Assembly (NCBI GenBank): GCA_011800805.1
Contig: MPNW01000946.1
Location: 41,011 to 57,131 of the forward strand
Direction of reading: 5' to 3'
Length of the DNA: 16,121 nucleotides
Source of the DNA: Hirudo medicinalis
Lineage: Eukaryota; Annelida; Clitellata; Hirudinida; Hirudinidae
Of the stretch, positions 9,001 through 16,121 are shown piece after piece (position 1 is the first letter of the stretch; each line of letters begins with the position of its first letter). A model generated the notes under the pieces. It ran no database searches, had not been told where the DNA came from, and saw only the letters and a list, made by a program, of their open reading frames with translations. Position numbers and translations under genes: made by a program.

Positions 9001-10004
9001 TGGCGGGAAAACATCAGACGATGAGGAGGACAGTTGCAGATACAACTACAGTTTCTTCCACTTCATCTTCCTTCTCGCCATACTCTTCACGATGATGACG
9101 ATCACTCATTGGATCTCGTGAGGAATTCACATGAATTTTTTATTTTGCTTCTTTAGTTGCTTATTTTAACAATCATTATCAATGCCACCAGTTGTTAATC
9201 CATGATCGTCATCAGTACCAACCTCATTGTATTAATGCATGCAACTTGAAAGGGAGCATTTTAGAACTGACACAACTCTCAACTCTGAGTTTCAATAAAT
9301 TCGTCGCACGAGAGGCACAGACTTACGGCTACCAAACACGGACCAAAGATTATTAAAACAAATGGTTCTATCATCCAGTAGAACTTCATGATGTTAATGA
9401 AGCTACTCAACATCCATAAGATTCTTAAATTGCAGATAATTGATTAATTGCAGTTAATTGTTATTGATCGATATAAAAATTGATGCTCCTGCCTTAAATC
9501 TGATTACTTTAAAGTGATTTTTATAGCCGAGATAGCTTTACAGAACCACTGCACGAAGCACGTCTTTTCAGAGAGCATTCTTAATCTTTCAGGAAATACA
9601 ATATAACACAACTACCAGAATCAAAACTAATCAACAGCCCATAAACATTTCCTTAAGGAAATTATCAGAAGGGCACCACCAGGAGTGGAGCCTGCAGGCT
9701 AATTTGACACAATACACAAAAACTCATCCGATCCAGACACCGGAAGGATCGACAGATTGATGGCTCTTTCTTAATTCAGAGATTAATTTACCTAATTAAT
9801 TAAAATAATTACTAAATAAAATGACCAGGTGACCAGGTAATAAACAACTGATTCATTCCCTCATTTACTTGCAGACCAATCACCAACGATGCAGGCACGA
9901 CAGCAGCCGTTTGGGTGAAGATTGCCAGCAGCTGGGTGGGTCTTGGAATCTACCTCTGGACCTTGGTGGCACCCCTAGTCCTTAAGAGCAGGACGTTTGC
10001 ATGA
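6039..10004 (+). CDS. serine incorporator (SERINC/TMS1 family), complete, nine exons
   Basis: Exons: 6039-6056, 6249-6413, 6703-6911, 7192-7580, 7846-7926, 8256-8397, 8691-8764, 8982-9117, 9875-10004 (TGA). All phases agree, giving 447 residues against about 450-475 usual for the family. SERINCs are polytopic membrane proteins of the plasma membrane and endomembranes, linked to serine lipid supply and lipid scrambling. Family marks are the Cys-rich N-terminus ([20 protein letters not shown], residues 5-24), [13 protein letters not shown] in exon 3, [20 protein letters not shown] across exons 3-4, [13 protein letters not shown] in exon 4, [19 protein letters not shown] in exon 5, [20 protein letters not shown] in exon 8, and [20 protein letters not shown] in exon 9. 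The loop from exons 7 and 8 is acidic and Ser/Thr-rich, the least conserved part. An alternative in-frame ATG at 6216 would retain the end of intron 1. Two donors (GTTATT, GTTTGA) are weak. Confidence 0.95.
8176..8231. repeat. AAT microsatellite in SERINC intron 5
   Basis: AAT and GAT units with a few AAC interruptions, ending about 25 bp before the acceptor of exon 6 (8254-8255). Confidence 0.85.
9118..9874 (+). other. SERINC intron 8, longest intron
   Basis: The 757-bp intron starts GTGAGG and ends TTGCAG. It has no triplet tract. It holds a small direct repeat (TGACCAGG twice at about 9821-9836). I see no gene or recognisable transposon in it. Confidence 0.6.
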
Positions 10005-10204
10005 TTCGTGCATTCCCAATCGACAAATGTGCATTTGAATTTGTTATCTGATGTGATTCATCGATGACTTCTGTTTCTTCATCTTGTGTATGAGAATTTT
10101 CTAATGGTTCTGATAAACTTCATTCGGCTGGGTGATGGATAAGATTATTTTTCGAGTGTCAAACCTAAACGAACTCACAAAATGCATCTGGAACTTGTAG
10201 CTTT

Positions 10205-10210
10205 TTTATT
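10205..10210 (-). terminator. poly(A) signal for the IGBP1 homologue
   Basis: TTTATT on the plus strand is AATAAA on the minus strand, about 190 bp past the IGBP1 stop codon. It is the only canonical hexamer on that strand between the two convergent genes. No canonical AATAAA is visible for SERINC before 10400; a GATAAA near 10111 is a weak alternative. Confidence 0.5.
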
Positions 10211-10399
10211 TCATGCACTCATATTTAAAAAAATTCGTGCTTTGCACGTCGAGAAAAAACAAAACAAGACTTCAAAATAGCGTCTGACTTGTATTTCAAA
10301 AAGCCTAAACAATCACAGAAAGAATATTATCAAAAGCCATTATCAAGCAAAAAACATTCAACCATCACAGGCATTATCACCCTTGCCAGGGGTTAAAGT

Positions 10400-11485
10400 T
10401 CAACTGCGGTTATGGGTGTTGCCCCATCCCCTTCTGTGGTCGTCTCTGTATTCATCCCAATCCCTGGCTCTCCTCAACTCCTCTTCGTCTTCCTCCTCCT
10501 CCTTCTTTTCCTTCTCAGCATCCTTTCTTTCCTTCTCCCTCTCTTCTGCTTCCTCGTCTGGCTGGACGGTTCGGGGCTTGGCATCGGGCCCCGGAAACAG
10601 ACCCTGCTGGACGCGCTGGTCGTAGAACTCGTCGACCGTCACCGTGGGTATGCTGGGATAACCGAGCCCAAATACCTGCTTCTGTACCTGGTCTTTTGTG
10701 ATGATGAAAGGAGTAAATTTGCTCTTTGAATGACTTTTGCAGTCTCTGCCATCGCAGGAAAAATCACCAGGATTGCTTTGGGTCGACGTTTTCGAGTCGG
10801 CTTTCATCTTCTTCATGTGCTCGAGAATTGCGACCTCCGTTTCTATGGAATCGAGGGCATCTAGAGCATCAGATACCCACTTCTTGACAAGCTTGAGGTA
10901 GTAGTCTCTCTTGACCTCCTCGTCGATGTGTTCCTTTTTGACCTCGAGGTAGAGTTCTTGGAGTTCTTTTTCAAGCGAAGTTTTGGTTTTGTATCTTTCA
11001 ATCTTCTCTTGCCTTCTGACTACATCTGCTTTTATTAGTTCCATAGTAGATGGTTTAGCTGCACTGCCTCTGCCATCATTTTCATCTGTTTCATCACTTC
11101 CAAGTGCTTGTAAAGTCACGTTCGTCAAAGTGAAAGTCTTGCAAAGCTTAATGAAGCTTCTGTAACAGTCGCGAGATTTCTTAACAACTTCGAAGCGATC
11201 ATCTGTGACCTTTTTGTTCGTGAAATATCCAAGAAAAGCGGGCAACAACAAGTACTTTATCTCCAAAGTCGTAATCTCGTCAATGCTTTCGTTGCTGCTA
11301 AAGATCTCAAGTGTGTTTACCATATCGATCGCACTGTAACATTCTTTAATGGCATCGTCGACCTTCTTTTGAACGGCTTCAGAATTTGTTCTTTCTGAAG
11401 TGTTTTCCAAATCGACCAAATAATTCCAAATTTTCTCGTACAAAGTGGATAAACTTGCATCGCCAGTATCTCCCGAAAAATCCAT
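10400..11485 (-). CDS. IGBP1: IGBP1 / alpha4 / TAP42 homologue, PP2A-type phosphatase regulator
   Basis: A complete 361-residue frame from ATG (11485) to its stop at 10400, close to the usual family length of about 340-365. Alpha4/TAP42 binds the catalytic subunits of PP2A, PP4 and PP6 in the cytoplasm, protects them from degradation and acts downstream of TOR. Visible marks are a helical N-terminal half with EIKYLLLPAFLGYFTNKKV (75-93); RRQEKIERYK (157-166), matching the family's RQxKIxRYK segment in the region that contacts the phosphatase; the C-terminal signature FIITKDQVQKQVFGLGYPS (260-278) with IPTVTVDEFYDQ after it; an acidic/basic stretch (311-337); and RARDWDEYRDDHRRGWGN near the end. 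The start context (GACTATGG) is good. The coding region has no intron, unlike both neighbours. It is convergent with SERINC and divergent from the next gene. Confidence 0.96.
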   Translation of the reverse strand: MDFSGDTGDASLSTLYEKIWNYLVDLENTSERTNSEAVQKKVDDAIKECYSAIDMVNTLEIFSSNESIDEITTLEIKYLLLPAFLGYFTNKKVTDDRFEVVKKSRDCYRSFIKLCKTFTLTNVTLQALGSDETDENDGRGSAAKPSTMELIKADVVRRQEKIERYKTKTSLEKELQELYLEVKKEHIDEEVKRDYYLKLVKKWVSDALDALDSIETEVAILEHMKKMKADSKTSTQSNPGDFSCDGRDCKSHSKSKFTPFIITKDQVQKQVFGLGYPSIPTVTVDEFYDQRVQQGLFPGPDAKPRTVQPDEEAEEREKERKDAEKEKKEEEEDEEELRRARDWDEYRDDHRRGWGNTHNRS

Positions 11486-11604
11486 AGTCGATGCAGATGC
11501 TAAGGTAAAAAAGACGTGCGATAATACGGAAGGAAGAGGTCGGTTAAAGCCTACTGCGTTGTCTATTGTTTAGTATTCCCTGATTGTGAGAGTAGTTTTG
11601 AAAC
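11486..11604. promoter_or_regulatory. 119-bp divergent (bidirectional) promoter region
   Basis: Only 119 bp separate the start codons of the IGBP1 homologue (11485, minus) and the next gene (11605, plus). Both 5' UTRs and any core promoters must lie here unless upstream noncoding exons exist. No clear TATA box is seen. On the minus strand TTTTTTACCTTAG ends 14 bases before the IGBP1 ATG and resembles a splice acceptor, so a noncoding first exon beyond it is possible. Confidence 0.55.
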
Positions 11605-13891
11605 ATGGCGACGACGGATAGCGGGGATCAGCATTTTTATTACAACCAAGACACGCAATTTCAGTCCCAAAATCTGTCGACTTTTAAGACAAGTGAGAAC
11701 TAATTTCAATCGGACTTTCTGTTGCAAGCTGAGAATCCGTCTGACTATTTCGTCTACGACTAATCGGTTATTTAATGGATCAAGATGATTTCGTTTTCTC
11801 AGGTACCAGAACTTCACAGAAATCGTCCGAGGGTTACGAAAATGTACCTAACAGTCCACTTATGAATGGCATGAATGGTGACGATGGCGTTGACAAAACA
11901 ACGGAATATCTAGCTTCCTTGCAGCTGCCCGACGCCAGCAATGAACATAAAAGAGATTCGGACAAGGGAAAGCGATTTAGCTGGGGTAGAAATAAAAAAT
12001 CTTCACAGAGAGGTAGGAAGATTGCAACAATAGGATGAGTCATTGTTTGAGTTGTGGTTGTGACATCATGTTTGCAGATAAAAGTTCTCATAATGGTGGA
12101 AGGTCATCCTACGATGATAAGCGACTCGTTCTGAATGACTCTGACGATGAAAATCTTGTACCATTGAGTAAGTAAATGTTTCTCATAGTTCAATTACAAT
12201 CAAGTCATTTCTTCTTGTAAAATTTTCTTCTTTCTCCTCTTAACCACAAATTGTTACAATTTGACAACAGGAGGAGCCTCATATTGGGCCTGCTGTGTAA
12301 GTTCTCGAGTCCAGAAGACGAAACCAAAAAGGAGGGACGACAAACCCAACGGCCTGCCCGACGGATTCACGGGAACGAGCGTCACCGATCCACCCCAACT
12401 TCATTTCAAAGTCAACATCTTCCAACCAACCACCACTGAAGAGCAGGGATTCAGCAACTCAAGTCTTCAGAGGCCTTCAAATGATGGACAGAGATTCTCT
12501 CGTGAGTACGAACTAAATTAAAATCTGTCGAAAATTTTCTGGTCACTTTGGTGGTGAAACATCGCTGGTGATGACTTGGCAGTGATTCAAAATGTCCTGG
12601 AATAACGTTAAGATTGATCTAGATGAATATTCCTTTCCAGCTCAAATGCAGGCCGTCGACAACCGGATGGAGCTTTCTGATTCCTCGAATGCGGACCAAA
12701 AGAAGGGGAAATTGACGGACGTTCAGAGGGAACGTTTGAATTCAAATCAGAACCAACAAGGTTGCTAATTGTTAATCTGAACTCAGATGCTCAGGTATCA
12801 GTGTATCATTTGCAAAATCCTCTCCTTGTTCAGATTCTCTCAGAAAAGCCACTCCGGGCATCGTCCCTCCTCAGATTGAAAAGGATTTTTCTCTTCCCCC
12901 GTTTGGTTCGCAAGCCAACGACAGCTTCGGAGGCTCCCTGCAGTACCCCACCAAGAGACCGAGCAACAGAGAAAGCGGGGGTCTTCCGTTCGTGCCGGCG
13001 CCCGAAGTTCCCGCCTCTCAGTACCAGGAATTCCCCGCCAGTCAGCCCGACCTCAACAAGCTTCCTGCCAAAAGTGCACTTAAGGGCGGCAAGAACATGA
13101 CCCCGGTCGGCAGGCTTTCGGACACTTCGTCCTCCGGTCCGAGAACATCCGACGGGAGTTCTGCCCCAGAAGCGGGTATTAATTATTAATCCATGGGGTG
13201 ATGGCAACCAAATGAACACCAACACGTTTTCAGCTCCCAGGGGAAGCATGGGAAAAGGTGCCACGAGGTTTGGTGGGGTGAGGTTCGGGGCAGCAGAGGA
13301 GCAGGGGGTGATGCCCAGTAGCTTGAGGAACCAGGCAGGATTTCAGCGAAGGTTGGGGAATAATAATAATAATTATTATTATTATTATTATTTCAATTAT
13401 ATTAACCATTATTATTTTTGCTGTACTAGTTATTATTATTATTATTGTTATTATTATTACCACCACCTTCGTGATCTGTTGTTATTGTCGTTTATGTTTT
13501 GGTTCTGGTGCTATTATTGGTGCACTATATGCATGTTATTGCTGCCATTGTATTGAGATCGCTGCCTCAAGCAGGTCCAATAGCAAAGCTTACTCACAAT
13601 CATGTGACACCTCACCACATGACATCATCATAGACATTATCATCATCGTCATCATCATAGTCATCATGCTTATTCACAACTTAAAGTCATTTGATGACTG
13701 CAAATGTATGAAGAGGAATGAAATCCGTGCTGTTATTTGTCATTCTATCTCATTGGACACTTCAATTTATGCTGGCTAGTGATGATGATGATGATGATGA
13801 TGATCACAGTTATAATATCAACGATAATAATTATGATGTTAATAATGATAATTATTATAATAATAACAGTGACAACGATTACAACAACAAC

Positions 13892-13924
<33 letters not shown>

Positions 13925-14139
13925 TACAGTACTAACAACAATTATAATAATCTATTCATTGTTGACTTGGGATTCGTTAAGAGCGTGGAATAACGTTGAG
14001 ATGGTTGACTGAACATCCTTCCATTCCAGTCGGAATGTTGCTGGAACCCCAATAAAGGAGGAGGAGGACAACAACCCCGATTACGACAACCTCAGCAACG
14101 AGGACTCAGATGGAGACGTTCAGTACTCTGACAAACCGA
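11605..14139 (+). CDS. unrecognised disordered protein with tyrosine docking motifs, eight exons, 3' end open
   Basis: Exons: 11605-11692, 11803-12012, 12078-12167, 12271-12501, 12641-12760, 12834-13175, 13234-13351, 14030-14139; joined they give 436 codons plus one base without a stop. The ATG has a good context (AAACATGG). The protein is rich in Ser, Asn, Asp, Pro and Gln, with no membrane span or folded domain I can see. Marks are GYENVP (Y41xN), a basic cluster around KGKRFSWGRNKK, ASYWACCVSS (about 132-141), KTKPKRRDDK, a Pro-rich stretch in exon 6, TPIKEEED (a PsiKxE site), and NPDYDNL (N415-Y418), which fits both NPxY and YxN. These suggest a cytoplasmic scaffold or the cytoplasmic N-terminus of a larger protein; that is inference. 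Donors of exons 5 and 7 (GTTGCT, GTTGGG) are weak. An in-frame ATG at 11775 could start a shorter form. The gene continues past the donor at 14140. Confidence 0.75.
13359..13457. repeat. AAT/ATT palindromic microsatellite after exon 7
   Basis: AAT units switch directly to ATT units (13359-13392), forming a near-perfect inverted repeat, with more ATT units to 13457. It begins seven bases after the exon-7 donor (13352) of the unrecognised gene. Confidence 0.85.
13617..13668. repeat. ATC microsatellite in intron 7
   Basis: Imperfect ATC units with GTC and ATT variants, inside the long intron before exon 8 (13352-14029). Confidence 0.75.
13780..13960. repeat. GAT then AAT/AAC microsatellites in intron 7
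   Basis: A short GAT run (13780-13804) is followed by a long mixed AAT/AAC/GAT tract ending about 70 bp before exon 8. Poly-Asn and poly-Ile frames across it are artefacts of the repeat. Confidence 0.85.
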
Positions 14140-14147
14140 GTAAGACG

Positions 14148-14283
14148 ATTATGATGATGATGTTGGTAATAATAATAATAATAATAATAAACGATGATAA
14201 TTATGATGATGATGATGATGGCGGTGGTAATATTAATAATGATGATGATTAATACTAATAATACTACTACTACTAATAATAGT
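14148..14283. repeat. GAT and AAT microsatellites after exon 8
   Basis: Alternating GAT, AAT, GGT and ACT triplet runs that start about 10 bases after the last recognised donor. Confidence 0.8.
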
Positions 14284-14301
14284 ATTAATACACAATGGTA
14301 A

Positions 14302-14522
14302 TTACGTTGTTGTTGTTGTTGATGATGATGATGATGATGACGACGACGATGATGATGGTGGTGGTGGTGGAGGCAATAATCAAATGTTGTTGATGATGAT
14401 GATGATGATGATGATGACGACGATGATGATGATGGTGGTGGTGGAGGCAATAATCAAATGTTGTTGATGATGATGATGACGACGATGATGATGATGGTGG
14501 TGGTGGAGGCAATAATCAAATG
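14302..14522. repeat. composite minisatellite, three units of GTT-GAT-GAC-GAT-GGT
   Basis: A higher-order repeat: each unit runs GTTGTTGAT.., GAC run, GAT run, GGT run, then GGAGGCAATAATCAAATG. The AGGC marker falls at 14371, 14445 and 14507, giving spacings of 74 and 62 bp, a difference of exactly four triplets. A partial relative (GAT, GAC, GAT, GGT, GTT) lies at 14687-14745. Confidence 0.9.
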
Positions 14523-14686
14523 TCGTTGTTGTTATCATTTGATGCGGTAGTTATGCTCATTAATTGCTATTGTTGTAATTACGATCTTGTGCTGTTTGTT
14601 CACTCGTCGTTGTGAGGTGAATTCAAATTAGCTGGCAGAAAATCATCAAAGAGTTCTCTTCAAAAAAAAAACTAATTCTGTAAATA

Positions 14687-14770
14687 TGATGATGATGATG
14701 ACGACGACGATGATGATGATGGTGAAGGTGGTTGTTGTTGCTGTCGATATGATGTTGATGATGTTGATTT
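14687..14770. repeat. GAT/GAC/GTT triplet tract
   Basis: GAT run with a GAC block, then GGT and GTT units. The order resembles the minisatellite unit at 14302-14522 without its unique spacer. Confidence 0.75.
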
Positions 14771-14773
14771 TAG

Positions 14774-14829
14774 CATGTTTCTACATCAACCTTGACCGGC
14801 ATGATGATATAAGAGACAAGCACTATTAA
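14774..14829 (+). CDS. possible but weak terminal exon of the unrecognised gene
   Basis: An acceptor-like GATTTTAG at 14766-14773 is followed by CA, which completes the phase-1 codon left by exon 8. The frame then encodes TCFYINLDRHDDIRDKHY and a TAA at 14827-14829. The phase fits, but the pyrimidine tract is poor and the peptide has no recognisable feature. The true last exons may instead lie beyond the window. Confidence 0.2.
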
Positions 14830-14854
14830 TGGTTCTAAAATATTACCCCCCATC

Positions 14855-14947
14855 CTCATCATCATCATCATCATCATCTTATTGCTTCTTTGCATAAATC
14901 ATTCTCCTCTTATTGATGAACCTATGAGGACGAATTCTGCTTTCGCC

Positions 14948-14983
<36 letters not shown>

Positions 14984-15040
14984 GTGATTGTGATAACGAT
15001 GATAACAGTGATTGTGATAATGATGATTATGATGACAATG
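14855..15040. repeat. ATC run and GAT microsatellite
   Basis: A short ATC run (14857-14878), unique sequence with no gene seen, then a GAT run (14948-14981) decaying into GAT/GTG units up to about 15040. Confidence 0.8.
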
Positions 15041-15151
15041 TTGGTTTCGTTGGTAGTTTCATCATAGTTTGGTCGAGTCACGTTTCAAATGATTGATACA
15101 AAACCTCTGCAGGAATTGATTCAAACCATCGATCAAACCGAAGGAAAACAT

Positions 15152-15246
15152 GGCGATGATGTTGATGATGGCGACGATGATGATGATGATGATGGCGACG
15201 ATGGTGATGACGATGATAATGATGACGATGACGATGAGGAGGATGA
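15152..15246. repeat. GAT/GAC/GGC triplet tract
   Basis: Imperfect GAT tract with GAC and GGC units. It falls inside an open frame (15089-15472) that reads as poly-Asp; see the next entry. Confidence 0.8.
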
Positions 15247-15472
15247 TCTGTTGACCTCAATTATTCCAAATTGCTGCCACATTTGCAACTCAATTTGTCC
15301 GGGTGGCTGCCTCTGGAGTGGAGAGATAATCAAATTCCACGTGCGGATTCCACTCCCGATCTTAAACAGCTCCACATGTCTGCTCGTCGCTAGAGATCGT
15401 CATCATCGCGACTGCAAGTTGAGATTCAGCATTGACCGTAATGAGCGTGCTGTTTTTGCACGACGGTTCTAA
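15247..15472. other. unique sequence after a GAT tract, doubtful open frame
   Basis: Unique sequence of more balanced base composition. It stays open on the plus strand in frame with the poly-Asp tract and ends at TAA 15470-15472. The peptide is Cys-containing (PNCCHICNSICPGGCLWSGE) but resembles no family I know. No acceptor or start outside the repeat supports it, so I leave it as noncoding. Confidence 0.4.
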
Positions 15473-15605
15473 TGTTGTTGTTGTTGATGGTGGTGATGAT
15501 GATGATGATGGTGGTGATGGTGGTGGTGGTGATGATGATGAGGACGGTGGTGACGATGACGATGAGGACGGTGGTGGTGGTGATGATGATGACGACGACG
15601 ATGGT
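15473..15605. repeat. GAT/GGT/GAC triplet tract
   Basis: Triplet tract with alternating blocks of GAT, GGT and GAC, all in one phase, preceded by a short GTT run. Confidence 0.85.
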
Positions 15606-15965
15606 TCAAATGCTGCTACTTAAATGGTCATTAAAATAGTCTTCTTTTGTTTCTCAATTTAACGCCTGATGAGACATCCGTCCAATTAGAAGCAATCTAA
15701 AAGGGCCTTCGTGAATATTAAGCAGCTGTCTATATTTAGCACGGAATAACCATTAGGTCGCTACGGATGCAGGCCTGGAAACAATCCAATGTTTACGATG
15801 GGCAGACGACTAATAGAGCAGGCTATTAATAGACTCAAACGTATCATCCTCGTGGATAGTAATAATACCAGCAGAATACAGGATTTCAGTATTATTGTAG
15901 GACGCTGAAGAGTAAAATGTAAATAATATCATTAATAATATTGATAGTAACAGCATAATAAACAT
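15606..15965. other. unique AT-rich stretch, no gene seen
   Basis: No open frame with start, splice or family support on either strand. If the unrecognised gene continues to the right, this would be intron. Confidence 0.5.
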
Positions 15966-16082
15966 TTATTTTTGTTGTTGTTGTTGGTATTATTGTTGTT
16001 ATTATTATTATTATTAGTATTGTTGTTATTATTATTATTGTTATTATTATTATTATTGTTATTATTATTATTGTTATTATTG

Positions 16083-16121
<39 letters not shown>
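15966..16121. repeat. ATT/GTT triplet tract running off the window
   Basis: ATT and GTT units in one phase to the last base, with long pure ATT runs at the end. The right boundary is not visible. Confidence 0.9.

Noticed and set aside
10383..11165. Plus-strand open frames opposite the IGBP1 homologue
   Set aside because: They are antisense shadows of a well-matched gene; their Ser- and Leu-rich peptides come from the acidic Glu-rich stretch read backwards.
12830..13264. 144-residue minus-strand frame
   Set aside because: It lies opposite exons 6 and 7 of the unrecognised plus-strand gene. The plus strand has phase-consistent splice sites on both sides of each exon, while this frame has none.
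14302..14522. Regularly spaced repeat as a CRISPR array
   Set aside because: Units are low-complexity triplets with no unique spacers, spacing is uneven (74 and 62 bp), and the genome is eukaryotic.
15089..15472. 127-residue frame with poly-Asp and Cys-containing parts
   Set aside because: The frame is carried by the GAT tract, the peptide after it has no known resemblance, and a phase-1 join from exon 8 to the acceptor near 15112 leads to a quick stop in a different frame.

Overview
This is eukaryotic, animal-type DNA: AT-rich, with short spliced exons, GT-AG introns of about 70 to 760 bp, and many (GAT)n, (AAT)n and (AAC)n triplet tracts. The gene content (a serine incorporator and an IGBP1/TAP42 homologue) and the retroposon tails fit an invertebrate metazoan. 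The triplet-repeat load would suit a lophotrochozoan such as a leech or mollusc, but that placement is inference and I cannot name a species.

Layout. Bases 1-1500 are mostly triplet repeats and contain an assembly scar: a single N flanked by an exact 127-bp duplication. Bases 1690-2550 hold retroposon debris: two SINE/LINE-type 3' tails in inverted orientation and the C-terminal end of a LINE reverse transcriptase. Bases 2650-5150 have no gene I can name, but contain several short open stretches that look like exons: a coiled-coil start on the minus strand, a small ORF and a Cys-containing exon on the plus strand, and a minus-strand exon with one membrane segment.

Bases 6039-10004 (+) hold a complete nine-exon serine incorporator gene (SERINC/TMS1 family, 447 residues). 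All splice phases agree and the first coding exon is only six codons. Bases 10400-11485 (-) hold an intronless, complete IGBP1/alpha4/TAP42 homologue of 361 residues, convergent with SERINC. It shares a 119-bp divergent gap with a third gene starting at 11605 (+). I rebuilt eight exons of that gene (11605-14139, at least 436 residues). It encodes a Ser/Asn/Pro-rich, apparently disordered protein with YxN and NPxY tyrosine motifs that I do not recognise. Its internal exons are almost all phase 1 at both ends. Its last visible donor opens into repeat-filled sequence, so the 3' end is uncertain.

Bases 14140-16121 are dominated by triplet tracts and a composite minisatellite with 74- and 62-bp units. 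SERINC acts in membranes and IGBP1 on PP2A-type phosphatases. Nothing suggests that the three genes share a pathway; they are simply closely packed.
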